64,000 bases of DNA from assembly GCA_035041965.1 (NCBI GenBank), contig JAPYMA010000902.1:218267-282266 (forward strand), in the 5' to 3' direction. Position numbers and translations under genes: made by a program. The notes beneath the pieces were generated by a model. The model worked only from the letters and a program-made list of their open reading frames with translations. It did no database searches and was not told the DNA's origin. Of this stretch, positions 50,845 to 61,735 are shown in pieces. The stretch is from Anisakis pegreffii (Eukaryota > Nematoda > Chromadorea > Rhabditida > Anisakidae). Positions within the stretch are counted from its first letter, which is position 1. Each line of letters begins with the position of its first letter.

Positions 50845-53718
50845 CGATGTTACGGCTGAATGATCTATTAATTATCACTCTCGTATACAACATCAATACA
50901 GTACACGAACGAATTCAACAAGCATTTTTGTTGGATGCTCACAATCTTCTGTTATAGTATTATCATCAAATCCCTTATAGAACAACCTCCCGAGAGATGT
51001 GAAGACGGCATCGTCAAATGGGGAGAGGGGAGGGGGCGCTTGTAGAAGTGGAAAGTGAGAGATAGAAAAATTTGGAGGGTAAGTTGTGGTCGGCGGTATA
51101 ATAGCTAGAAGTCCGGCTATCGAGTAAATCATCAAATCATATCAAACAGTGTTTACGACCTACGCCTACTCCAGCAAAGGCTTCATTCAATTCACAAAGC
51201 TTTTCAAAGTACCTTGAAGCAAAAGTAAGTTAAAAAGAATCGGTAATGAAAAGATAAACGAGCAAGTTTCCGATGAAAGAAGACGGGTTCTCTCAGTAAG
51301 AAAACGAAAAGAGGCGAACAAACCGCGATGTAATGAATGCCATAGATCTGTCCTCAAATCGAAAAGGAGAAGTAAGGTAGCAAAATCAGTAAAATCAAAT
51401 AAATCATGAACGACAGACTGATTCGGCGACAGTGATTGCACTGGCAAGGTTGTGGGGTACGGAGGATCGTTATAAGAACGACGCATCGTTCCCATAACAG
51501 CTTCGGGAAGGTGTTGCACACAGAAGTGTCTAGTGTCTTAACGAGGCTGGTTATTATGCTGGGTTGGGCTAGACTAGACTGTTGGTGTTGTTGGAATATT
51601 GAGAAATGAATGATGAGATTGTGTTGAGGTGAGATTATTAGGACAAGCGAAGAAATAGATTAGATCGACTTGAAAATAATGAGAGGAGAGAAGAGTGCTG
51701 ACGGAAAGGGAGTTCGTTGGCAGCGATAATAAAGAGTAGCTGATAATGACTTGATATGATATCGAAGTGAAGTGAACTACTGAAAGATATTGTTTGCAGA
51801 GCAGTTCCATTGTAAATTTATATGTGTACTGAATGATAATTGTTAATAAATGGTGTTGGGTGTGAGTGAGTGGGTGATGATAGAAAATTGAGAGGTGGAA
51901 AAGAGAAAAACGCAGATAGACGAATGGCAAATGATGTGATTTGTGCGTGCCCCTTGGGATGGCATGCATCAGAGTGATGGTATTGTGTAAGGTATGAAAA
52001 GAAGCATGGTGATCACGGTTTTAGAACGTGTATTCAGTAAATTAGTTGGATTGCATCGCTTGTCTGATTGCTGTTCGAAAACATTTTTCACAAAAACATC
52101 TTCAGTGACAGTGAGCAGTAGATCATCCCAATATGCACACCGCACAAACGAACAACCGACATACCAAAAACGTCATCAATTTCCCTTCAACATCTGAGCC
52201 AAACGCTCGTGAAACAATTGAAAACAACAAACAGCAAGATTAAGTTTTGCTTTTTGTTTTGATGCACTCTTACATCCAATTTTATTTCTTAATTACTTTT
52301 AAACTCACAATTAGAAACACATCAATCTTGCGGTTCGTTTCCATACAATCATTGTACTTCTGCGACAGATCTTTCGCTTGTCTGATTCTGCGAATTCAAT
52401 GATCAATTCTAATCGTTGATAAATATTTACAAAACCTGTTTCGTGGTATTACAGAATGGACTCGAATGAAGGCTTTTCAAAAGCTTTATTGCTTAAGGTT
52501 AAGGTTAATCCTTCAACCAAAAATATGCGAGATGGTCCCTCGCAGCCACAACCCAAGCAGCCTTAAAACCACGAGGGCGCCTCCGGCGTGGCAGATTTTA
52601 TTTCCATTTTCATGGACGACCTCCTTTTCAAAGGAAGACAGCTACCAATCCTTACGGTGTCCTCATTTCCCCATCTTACTTTATTATTAACGACATTTCT
52701 ACAGACGTGATCATTTCGAAGAGTTCATGATAGATTTAAAATTAAGTATACATTTGGAACGACCGAATATTGTTATCGATGAAAGTGAACGCTAAGGATG
52801 CGGAAAATGAGATACATCACAGGTAAAAATATTTTGTTGTCTGCATACCTTCCTTACGGAGGTTTGCTTAGTAGAGGTGGGATGGATGGCACAATGACTT
52901 AGATCATGCATATGCAAACAGAAACCCTTCACTGGAGCTCAGTTCTGCAACACCTTCATAATCAAGTTTAAGATGAGTGAATTACAATTATGAAACTTTG
53001 CATCGGATGGAAATTAAGAGTTATTGACCGCTTACCCGATAACGTTTACTCTTTAGAATTACTAGAAAATTTATTCATTCGACAACACATATAAGTAATG
53101 GCATTTTAAAATCTGGAAATAAGGTGTCAGCATCACTCAATATTACTGAATATGAAAGAACCGGGAATGACTGATTTGTGATTCACGATGAGCATGCTAT
53201 TTAAATGCTATGTTTATCAAATCCCGAAATCTCGGGATTTTTGAAAGAATAATTTCTGAGGTCAAGGTCAGGATTGAGAAGTTGGAACCCGGGCAAATAA
53301 TCACGTGCAAACGCGCACTAGATTTTGCGCGAATTGTTCTGAACCTCGCCAAGCAAATAAAATAGTACGTAGGATATAATAGCACTGGAGGATTGGTTCA
53401 TCCAAGCTCAAAGTCACAACACTTTACTGGTGTTGACGTGAACTAGTTTTACGTTTTGCTATTGAATGCAATTGATGGGTATCGTCGAAGAGACGGTGCA
53501 AAATTTTCGGTGTTGATTTCTATTTTGAAAATTGATAATGTGAAAAAACAAGTAACTTCTTGTTGATTCATTGTTTATTACTCAAGAGCAGTTTGTTTAC
53601 TTATTCTCATTAAGAAGCCTCATTTTCACTGCATTCCTTAAAATAAAGACACACTGATAAACTGCTAAAATTAAATATAAAAACTCCCATCAGCAGTTGT
53701 ATATTTGCATAACAATAC
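50845..53718. other. Upstream of PPP1R3, gene-poor
   Basis: Presumed PPP1R3 promoter side. Frames on either strand (for example minus 51574-51969) are low-complexity Ser/His/Leu and unsupported. A short GC-rich patch near 52,540-52,600 has no recognisable content. Confidence 0.5.
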
Positions 53719-53734
53719 TATGTTGCATAACATA

Positions 53735-53976
53735 AAGTCAACAGTGCAAGCCAATATAAAAATTTGGAAACAAAGTACGGTTTGCTTCCTCAAGTCTAGT
53801 TCGATTCATTCAAGTTGATCTTCAATCGCAGCAAAAACCTGCAATCATGATCATTTACTTAGTTTGTTCTCATATGTATGTCATTTCACTTGTTGATAGA
53901 TTTCATTCAGCAGTTAACTTTTTTGCATTAATTGCTGAACAATCCCTCATTTTGATGAATGTCACCTTGTGAATGC
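53735..53976. repeat. Direct repeat of about 240 bp, copy 1
   Basis: Clearly similar, end to end, to 54294-54537 in the same orientation. It lies between two identical 17-base words (TATGTTGCATAACATAA) at 53719-53735 and 54006-54022. Confidence 0.9.
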
Positions 53977-54293
53977 ACTTTTGCAGACAAAAATGTCGTT
54001 AATAATATGTTGCATAACATAACAAATGTAAACAAGTGACGTCGATGCGATAAAAGAAGCGTTTTACTCGACTGAAAAACGCTCATAAAAATGCAAGGAG
54101 CATGTAATGAGGAGGGCGACGAGGTTGATGAAAAAACGACAGCAGCTAATTACTTACAGTGTTACCAGTGAGGTAGGTGTTCATTTGATGTAAGCATGTC
54201 TATGCAAAAATGAAGTGTCAGTGATGATCACCTCGACGAAATCACATTTAATGGCACCGAAAATGATTCTTTTTGAAAATTACCAAAATCAGC

Positions 54294-54537
54294 AAGTCAA
54301 CAGTGCAAGCCAATATAAAAATTCGAAAACACAATACGATTTGCTTTCATAAATCTAGTTCGGTTTATTCAAGTTGATCTTCAATTGCAGCAAAAACCTG
54401 CAGTCATGATCATTTACTAAGTTTGTTCTTATACGTATGTACTTTCACTTGTTGACAAATTTCATTCAGCAGTTAACTTTTTTGGATTAATTGCTGATTA
54501 ATCCCTCATTTTGATGAATGTCACCTTGTGACTGCAA
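54294..54537. repeat. Direct repeat of about 240 bp, copy 2
   Basis: Partner of 53735-53976, starting at AAGTCAACAGTGCAAGCC and ending near GTCACCTTGTGACTGC. It lacks the 17-base flanking words. No coding potential. Confidence 0.9.
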
Positions 54538-54992
54538 AGTATTCAACCAGTTATCAATGATAATAACAACATCTATTCATGAACCAAATCAGCTTTATCA
54601 CATCACTACAGAATGAACAATTCAAAGTGCTCGCTGAATTGCCAGCGATCGTCTCATATGACTAAAACGTTATCAGTGCAGTAGCTACTGATTATGTCAT
54701 ATGCTTTTCGTACGTTTTTTTCATTTTGTATGAACATATTGCTATGCAATGTGTTTATTTCCATATGTGACAAATGCTTTCATAAAACATGCTTGCTGCA
54801 CTAGAATACTGTCCATTGTATAGTGCCTGACAAAACAAAAAGCATGTATCTCATATTCGAAATGAATCGTGAGATTAAGAAGATTCTCAGCTCACGATCA
54901 GTCATTTTAGCTAGAATCCAGCACATTGCTACAAGCAACATAGAGAAAATGTGTTCGTTTGAGGTTTGAGGTTTGGTTATTGTCACTGGTTT

Positions 54993-55167
54993 TCAACTAT
55001 ATTCTATTGGTTTGAGTGTTTTGATTTGTACCATTGATGACGAAATTTTGGGATACTTCTGCGATATTGCGTCAGGGGCACCTTTTTGCAGGATGTCATA
55101 TTCGGCTTCTCGACGTTGCATGTATTCTCTTTCCGCTCGTTGTCCCCTTCTTTTCATCTCCTCTTTT
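54993..55167 (-). CDS. Orphan C-terminal exon, charged helical protein (hypothetical)
   Basis: An open block ends in a stop at 54993 and begins at an acceptor (CTAG at 55168-55171); a slightly longer form reaches about 55,190. It encodes a charged, helix-prone segment (KEEMKRRGQRAEREYMQRRE, AEYDILQKGAPDAISQYP) and a hydrophilic tail ending KTLKPIEYS. The composition is strongly coding-like. A good donor (CCAAG|GTAAGTG) lies just upstream in gene direction near 55,223. It is phase 0 and joins only to a weak alternative acceptor. I do not recognise the family; the rest of the gene was not found. Confidence 0.45.
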
Positions 55168-55744
55168 CTAGTTTGTGCATCACCATCATGCTCCCTCGGT
55201 TATAATGACTTTGACATTCACTTACCTTGGACAGTAAACGTCCTCTCACCGATGTCAGCATCTCAATCAAAAGCCTCAATCAAAGCAAGAGTGCGGATCA
55301 GGCGGAATAAATGATGCAATAATTGAAAATAAATAATGATGTGAAAATATTTACAAAAAGAGTGATTGTGATTGAACTAGATTTAGAAAAACTAAGGATA
55401 GTTCAAGGATTAATGAATTGTGAAGCCACAGAAGATAAAATTACCTCTTAATGTATAGGATTTCAGGAATATGGAATAGGTAACGTATCAAAGTGAGAAA
55501 ATGAGCCATAATGAATTTAATGAGTGAAAAGAAAACATAATAAACATAAACATAACAAGTGCAAAAGAAATAAAATCGAAAAATAATCGCGTTTGACTTG
55601 TTACAAACGAAAAAAGGAGAGGAAATGGAAGCGTGAAGAATTAAGTGAATGAATATCTAAAACTAATCTGTGTCGAATTTGAATCAGAAAATGTGGATGG
55701 AATGATATCAAAGACATTGGTATACCATTAGATTTCTAACGAAA

Positions 55745-55905
55745 TTTTCCCCCATGAATGGGAATCGAGCCGGCGACGTACCAACGACTGGTTCGGTGCA
55801 CTATCTATGAGCTATCACGGGAACCATCCAATCATCGCCGAGTGGCTGTGTTGTGATTACAATCACCTGCTATGTCGCGGGTTCCATTCCCGTTACGACA
55901 AAAAG
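55745..55905. repeat. Two tRNA-like modules in opposite orientation (tRNA-derived repeat?)
   Basis: On the minus strand, about 55830 to 55745, there is an A-box-like TAGCTCATAGATAG and a B-box-like GGCTCGATTCC. The ends, TCCCGTGA and TCATGGGGGA, can nearly pair as an acceptor stem. On the plus strand, about 55838-55905, there is GCCGAGTGG, as in Ser/Leu tRNA D-arms, and a good T-arm, GCGGGTTCCATTCCCGT. Neither folds into a full cloverleaf, so I call neither a tRNA gene. Confidence 0.35.
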
Positions 55906-55950
55906 TACTGATCGAAACCGAGTGAATGAAGGATCAAAATGAATGGAAAT

Positions 55951-56202
55951 TAGTAATGGCATCCGACCGATGGTCGATTGGAAAAATCCAACAATTTCGG
56001 TGGGAATTTCGACAGTCGGATTCCGACCGAGCAGTTTGGAAGGTCGGTCGGAATCCCGACTGTCGGAAATTCAAAATGTCAGATCGGTCGGATTCCGACC
56101 GAACGATCCCACAGCTGGTCAGAATTCCGAATGTCGGAATGATGTAAAGCCATATCAATCGGATTCCAACCGACATGAAATTTAGCTCGGATACCATCAT
56201 TA
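55951..56202. mobile_element. MITE-like element (252 bp)
   Basis: TA-flanked inverted ends TAGTAATGGCATCCGACC and CTCGGATACCATCATTA. The interior is packed with GTCGGAATTCCGAC-type words, as in the copies at 41122 and 43468. Confidence 0.8.
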
Positions 56203-56702
56203 ATTGAAATGTACCCAGATAAGGGAAGGACAATTGTGATGGGACAGTGACGGACAGATAACAAATCGGAAACAGTTTGTGACTGAACGTTATCGGTCGT
56301 AAACTCACTGAAACGTTTGAAGTTTCCTTAACGCAAAGGAGATGCTAAGGAAACTAAAGAAAAGCACTTTTAAAAAATCCTTCGACATATATTATTCTGA
56401 AATCTGAGAATCTGCTGAATACGATGGTACCAAGGAAAAATGATGTTGCTGGGCAAACTTGAGAGTACGGGTGGTTTGAAAATGGTGCTCTGGATATTGC
56501 TATAGAACTGTACCATTGATCACGCGATAGAGTTCGAATGTGCGCAGTTTGGTGGTATTGTAGAATCGCTCAAGCAGTTTGACATATCGTCAGAAAATCA
56601 TTTATAGCTCTTGAACAAAGTTATATCTCAATCGATATATCGTGTAATAATTTCCGTAAGCTGGATCCACAGCTCTTCGAAATAATTTTGGAATAAAAAC
56701 AT

Positions 56703-57055
56703 TTAAATATCAGTGGAAATCGATTCGAGAGAGAATTTCTCAGAAACAAATTGAGGTCCATTATCCGAAACTAACTGCTTAAGTAACCCATGAATCGCAA
56801 ACATCTTTCTTAATTCTTTAATTGTTTCTCTAGTCGTAGTTGTTCTCATTCTAATCACTTCAGGCCACTTGCTCTTAGCATCTACCACTATTAACCACAT
56901 GGCATCTAAAAATAGTCTGCAAAAATCCATGTGAATTCGCTGCCAAACTTGCTCAGGTACCTCTCATTGATGCAATGGCGTTTTAGTTAACTCTTTACCT
57001 ATTACTGCGCATTCTTCACACGGCCCACACTCAATTAGTAATGCTTTGATTAAAT
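56703..57055 (-). pseudogene. Gypsy integrase remnant
   Basis: Contains the C-x-x-C half of the zinc-binding domain (CGPCEEC), a stop codon, then QRIHMDFC and the catalytic core with VVDAKSKWPEV and LVSDNGPQFVSEKF (first and second catalytic Asp present). It breaks off before the third acidic residue. Confidence 0.85.
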
Positions 57056-57154
57056 TTCGTCCACACAAAATTTCTCCCGGCTCCTCCGTAACATGCAAGT
57101 CCACAACTGTACACCTACCTCCTAATCTAATCCATACCTTGCACTCCCTAAAAG

Positions 57155-57340
57155 CTAAATAGGTCCAGCATTATACGCTCTAACCCTATGCGTTATTTTG
57201 CACAATGTTGGTTTACCTAACTCAACCCAAGTAGAAGGATCTACTAATGATATCGATGCTCCAGTATCTAACTCAAAAGGAACTGTCGTTGTATCATTCA
57301 CTGTAATTTCTATCTTATGCGATGGCTCAACTTTCAACAT
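57155..57340 (-). pseudogene. Gypsy aspartic protease remnant
   Basis: The active-site motif FELDTGASISLV is intact. The frame is closed by a stop soon after. A degenerate GEILCGRNLIKAL at about 57,030-57,080, like the protease-end LIGR(D/N)L, runs straight into integrase sequence. Confidence 0.8.
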
Positions 57341-57706
57341 ACGGGTGCCCCATCTATCTCAACCGCACTTACACCAGGTATTACCTACTTATCGCCTTCC
57401 ACAATGCTCATTTACTATATTCTTACTTCTCTTATCTGGTGTTTCTCAACTACACATTTGCGCTAAGTGCCCTTTCCGATGACATTTTTTACACCGCTCC
57501 TTCTTATGCCAACACTCAAATTGCTTATGTCCGACCTTTCCAGAAACAAAGCACTGACCTTGGCTCAACCCTTCCCTGGTCTCTTACTTTCGACCTGTTG
57601 TCAAACTTGCTGAACATTCGTCACCTCTTCTCAGTTCTAAATCTACTTGCAGATCTTTTATCTCCTTCCCTTATGCTCCTTTGCTGTTCCCTCTGGCTAG
57701 GTCTTA

Positions 57707-57752
57707 GCGAAGGTAAATCGGGAACATTTCTCTGTTCCCGATTTACCTTCGC
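57707..57752. repeat. Perfect 20-bp inverted repeat, 6-base loop, in Gag
   Basis: 57707-57726 is exactly the reverse complement of 57733-57752. It lies within the Gag frame. Confidence 0.95.
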
Positions 57753-57966
57753 AGTTTCATTTTTACGCCCTATACTAGGCGCGTTTTTTACCACTCTCTC
57801 AAACGCTTCTGCCCGTTCTAATGCTTCATTAGCTGATAGTTCCTCATTCTCTAACAACTTCTTTCGAGTTTCCACTGAACTCAACCCATTCACAAATACC
57901 ATTGTCATTACCATCTCCCTCACATCCTTAACGGACCCAAACCCACACGTCGCTGCAGCTTGCTGT

Positions 57967-58281
57967 TTATTTATTTATTTATTTATTTACTCAGCTATTA
58001 TTGTACATTTCGTACATAAGCCTCTTCGAGATCATTCCATTTATCACTATTATCACAGTTCACTGCTCTTCTCATCCATGTTTGGCCCGCTATTTTGCAA
58101 ATATTGTCTCGCCATCTCATTTTCGGTCGACCCCGACTTCTTTTTCCGATTCTAGGTTGCCACTCTGTGCACCTCTTCGCCCAGTTGTTATTGTCCATTG
58201 TTGCGATTTTTCTTGCCCACTTGATTTTCCTTTCCCTTGCACATTTTACAAAGTCTTTAACTTTCGTTACCCCTCTCAACC
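57967..58281 (-). mobile_element. 5'-truncated LINE 3' end (315 bp) with 14-bp target-site duplication
   Basis: Minus-strand peptide matches the end of LINE ORF2: KIKWARKIATMD, NWAKRCTEWQPR, GKRSRGRPKMRWRDNI, TWMRRAV and DLEEAYV. It is followed by a (TAAA)n tail (57,967-57,991). The 14 bases CTGCAGCTTGCTGT are present on both sides, at 57953-57966 and 58282-58295. Confidence 0.93.
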
Positions 58282-59284
58282 CTGCAGCTTGCTGTACAGT
58301 AGTATAAAACTCTACTAAAGACTGCTCTTGGCGCTGCGTGATGAACATCATCCCATACCACTCCGCCATCTTAAGCTTCTTAGGCGCGTAGTATCTACGC
58401 AGCTTGCTTACTAATGTAGCATATTCTACGCCCTCAAAGGCCTGACCTCCTAATAACCCCTCCAGTACTTCATAATTATTTTCCCCTTCTTCTTGTAGGA
58501 ATATTAGTCTCTTCTCTACCTCCTCAGTTATTTTCCTCAACTTTAAAAAATTCTCAAACCACCTGTCATATTCTACACGACGAACCTGGTCTATAACTCC
58601 CGGGAGGTTTACACTTATATAAAACATCACTTACGACCAGGGCCCCCGACCCTGGTGGCATTACCAGCGTCGACGACTTTTTGTCCATCCGCGTGGATCC
58701 ACTTCCAACTGTTGTCCAAATAAACACACACAAAGAATGTCCGAAAGTGCGAGTATTTATTGAATAATTTTATACAAATTCTTACTTAATTTATTCAATA
58801 TTTTTTATTCAAATTTACTTATGCAATATCACAGCTACTTTTTGCATTCACTCAGGACTAGGGTTTGCACGGGATCCCGGGATTGGATTCCCTGATCTCG
58901 ATCCCGGGATTTGAGTTGTGAAAAATCTAGATTCCGGGATTTGGTTATGCCGATCTTGTAATGTGGCATATTTGTTTGTTTTCCAGCTCATTCATATGCA
59001 GTCATATTTATTGTTTGCCACCTACGTGGTAGTGAAAAGATGTTTATTTGCTATCGCCATTTCGTCTTTTTGCTATCTGCTTTTTTAATGTTGCATTTCT
59101 TAATTGCTTTTTAATTGTATTTTGCCTTTTTTTGCTTTTTTTACATTTTGCTTAGGTTTAACGTGTTTCTGTTGCTTCTCTTTCTTTACATTTTTTAATG
59201 ATTTTTTAATTTCAGTGCTACTGCACGGCTGTTTTGAGCGTTGCTTCATTTGTCGAGTCTGTCAAATCCGCAATTATATTTATA

Positions 59285-61306
59285 ATGTCTTCGAATTCTG
59301 CGAGTTCTTCTGGTTACGTAAAAAAATACGACAGTTGCGATAGTCATGCTCGGTGCTGGGAATGCTTTCTGTACAACAAGCAGAAGGAAACAGCGAAGTG
59401 TAACATTTGCGGTGGAATAAAAAAGCCACAGGATCTTCTACTAAAGGATTTCTTGTGCATTTGAAGACAAAACACAGCATAATATTCAGCAGTGAAACAA
59501 ATACCCCGGAGAGAGGACGTCCATGTATTACCAAATTCCTCAAACCTAATCGTGCACGAAATACTGAATCAGTTAGTGAAATAATCGCTAGGCTCTGCGC
59601 TGTTGATGGTCTGAGTTTTAGTACTGTTGCAAGAAGTGAAACTCTCCATAGGTATTCTGAATTCTGCAAAGCACCGCTACCGTGTTTTGCAAATCCTGTC
59701 CGAAGTTCGTTGATGAATTATTATGAAACTGCAAAAGTAAACATTATCAAAGAGATCAAGGCTTCGCTGCTGAAGGGTGAGAAGTTCAGCGTAACTCTGG
59801 ATGAATACACATCAATTGAAAATCAACGTTATGTGAATGTCAACCTCATCGGTATTGGAAAATTTCACTGTCTGGGAATGATAGGGATAATTGGATCTCT
59901 ACCAGCTGCAAAGGTATTGTTTTTGGGAGTTTTTAGGAAAACAGGTACTTTCAAGAGCTTAGGAAATCTTCCTTCACACATATTAAGAGCAATTTTCGTT
60001 GACATGTCATTGGGTCTTTTTAACTTTTCAGATTACTGAAATTCTCGTTGAAAAAATGGATGAATTCAAAATCGATTTGAAAACAGATATCGTTGCCACG
60101 GTAACAGACGGTGCCTCTGTCATAATCAAATTCGGTCGAAATATTGATGGTCTGCATTTGTTATGTTTGGCGCATGGATTGAATTTGGCTATCCGTGGTG
60201 TTCTGTACAGTGCCGAAGAAGAAATTGAAATAATTCATGAATCAGACGATGAGGATGAAGAAAGTGAAATTGACGAAGATGACGCTGAATTCAGAGTCGA
60301 TTTAGTTGGAAAGTCACATCGTTTTCCCAAAACGTACCGGCGACACATCAAAGCTTGTAAGAAAGTATTGCATCGTGTTCCGGAGATCTCCTTTGAAGAA
60401 CGACAAACTGCAACAATTCATCAATGAAGCGTTCGGCAAGAAATCAAAGTTAGTATTGAACTGCAAAACAAGATGGACTTCTCTGAACGCGATGTTGCAA
60501 AAATTTGTAATGTGCTCAGATGAGATTGAGGAAGCCCTAGCCGCCGTCAAAACTCCCGTACGAACTCGGTGAACAAGATCGGAATGAAATAACAAACTTG
60601 TGCAATGCGCTGGGAATTTTTGAAATTGCTACGAACACATTGTGTCGCCGAGATATGGATTTGTTAAAAGCAGATAAAACTTTGAAATTCTCCACCGATG
60701 CATTGAAGAAATTGAACATGAATATCGCTAATGACCTCTTGCGTGCACTTGTGACAAGGATCAACGAGCGTCGAATACCAATTCTAATGCACTTGATGAG
60801 GTACATGAACGATGCTGAATGCGCGCAGGACGAAATAAATTATATGGGATATGCGATTGTGAGAGAAAATATTGTCAAGCTGATGGTGGATTTGACTTCG
60901 AGACTTTTCGGCGCCAAAAGAGAACAAAATGATGATGTTGCGTCAATTTCATCAATAGGAAACGGACTCTTCTCAGAATACGAACGAAAATGGTGTACCT
61001 CTCTCAAAGAAAATAGAAATGATGTTGAATGCTGAAATTGTTAAAAGATGTGAAAGTTCCATAAGAAATACTGACGTGAAAAGTAGAGTACTGTCTGAAA
61101 TGCATCCATACGAAGGAACCAAGGAAATGGCTTCGAACATGAAAAAGTTGTACGAGTCGATCAAAATGATACTGGCAAAGAGCGTCGAAAGCGAATGCGC
61201 TTTCTCAACCTTCTGCTTTTTTTTCTGTTGGAAATTGAGAGCGCGAATGAACAATGGAACTATCAACGCTCTCACATTTCTCAGAGCTTATTTCAAACAG
61301 CACTGA
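59285..61306 (+). pseudogene. hAT transposase with BED zinc finger, several frameshifts
   Basis: BED finger: W-ECF, CNICGG, then in another frame HLKTKH. The RNase H-like core has VTLDEYTS (first Asp), VTDGAS (second Asp), the CLAHGLNLAI motif, and the KTRWTSLNAMLQKF segment. The C-terminal dimerisation region is VESECAFS and then RARMNNGTINALTFLRAYF. One intron at about 59,913-60,030 (AAAG|GTATTG to TTTTCAG) still splices in frame. Frame changes fall near 59,420, 60,390, 60,560 and 61,010. An acidic Glu/Asp tract lies at about 60,215-60,290. The stop at 61,304 follows the normal end, so length is close to complete. Non-functional as it stands. Confidence 0.9.
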
Positions 61307-61414
61307 ATTATACGCGTCCAGACTGAATAACACGTATTAATGAATTCCGGATAATTTGTTGATTGATACGCCGTTGAGTGTTGAACAGATGTCAGTGTTT
61401 CTCTTCTCAGCTCA

Positions 61415-61735
61415 ATTTGTAATCGTGGTTGCTTCAGCTGATTCCAATTTGTAATCATAATTAGCTTCCGTTGACTCGAATTTGTAATGATTCGAATTTG
61501 TAATCATTGTTGCTTCCGTTGAATCGAATTTGTAATCATTGATGTTTCCGTCGATTCGACCTTGTAACCATTGTTGCTTCCGTTGATTCGAATTTCTAAT
61601 CATTGTTTGCTTCTACTGACTCGAATTTAAAATCATTCTTACTTCCGTTGATTCGAATTTCTAATCACTTATGTTTCCGTTGATTCGAATTTGTAACCAT
61701 TGATGCTTCCGTTGTTTCGAACTTGGAATAATTGT
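61415..61735. repeat. About 32-bp minisatellite, roughly nine copies, inside the hAT element
   Basis: Unit close to TTCGAATTTGTAATCATTG followed by TTGCTTCCGTTGA, with point changes and one short copy. Degenerate extra copies appear near 62,450-62,520. Confidence 0.9.

Larger units (their letters stand above)
57450..58630 (-). pseudogene. Gypsy Gag remnant, interrupted by a LINE tail
   Basis: The capsid-like part reads LVSKLRRYYAPKKLKMAEWY and QRQEQSLVEFYTTVQQAAG before the LINE insert. After it comes VNGLSSVETRKKLLENEELS, typical of gypsy Gag. Two nucleocapsid knuckles lie near 57,450-57,560: one intact (CKKCHRKGHLAQMC) and one with its second Cys replaced by Ser (CFVSGKVGHKQFEC). Stops and frame changes separate the capsid part from the knuckles. 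Confidence 0.8.
56700..58720 (-). mobile_element. Ty3/gypsy LTR retrotransposon remnant, reverse transcriptase deleted
   Basis: Minus-strand order: a possible LTR end and priming region (about 58,690-58,720), Gag, zinc knuckles, protease, integrase. About 100 bases separate the end of the protease domain from the integrase zinc-binding remnant, so reverse transcriptase and RNase H are gone. A LINE fragment is inserted in Gag. The element is dead: internal stops, frame changes, deletion. Confidence 0.85.

Noticed and set aside
57322..58155. 277-codon plus-strand open frame, the second longest in the window
   Set aside because: Antisense to gypsy Gag and the LINE tail; composition is Leu/Ser/Phe-rich as expected of a shadow frame.
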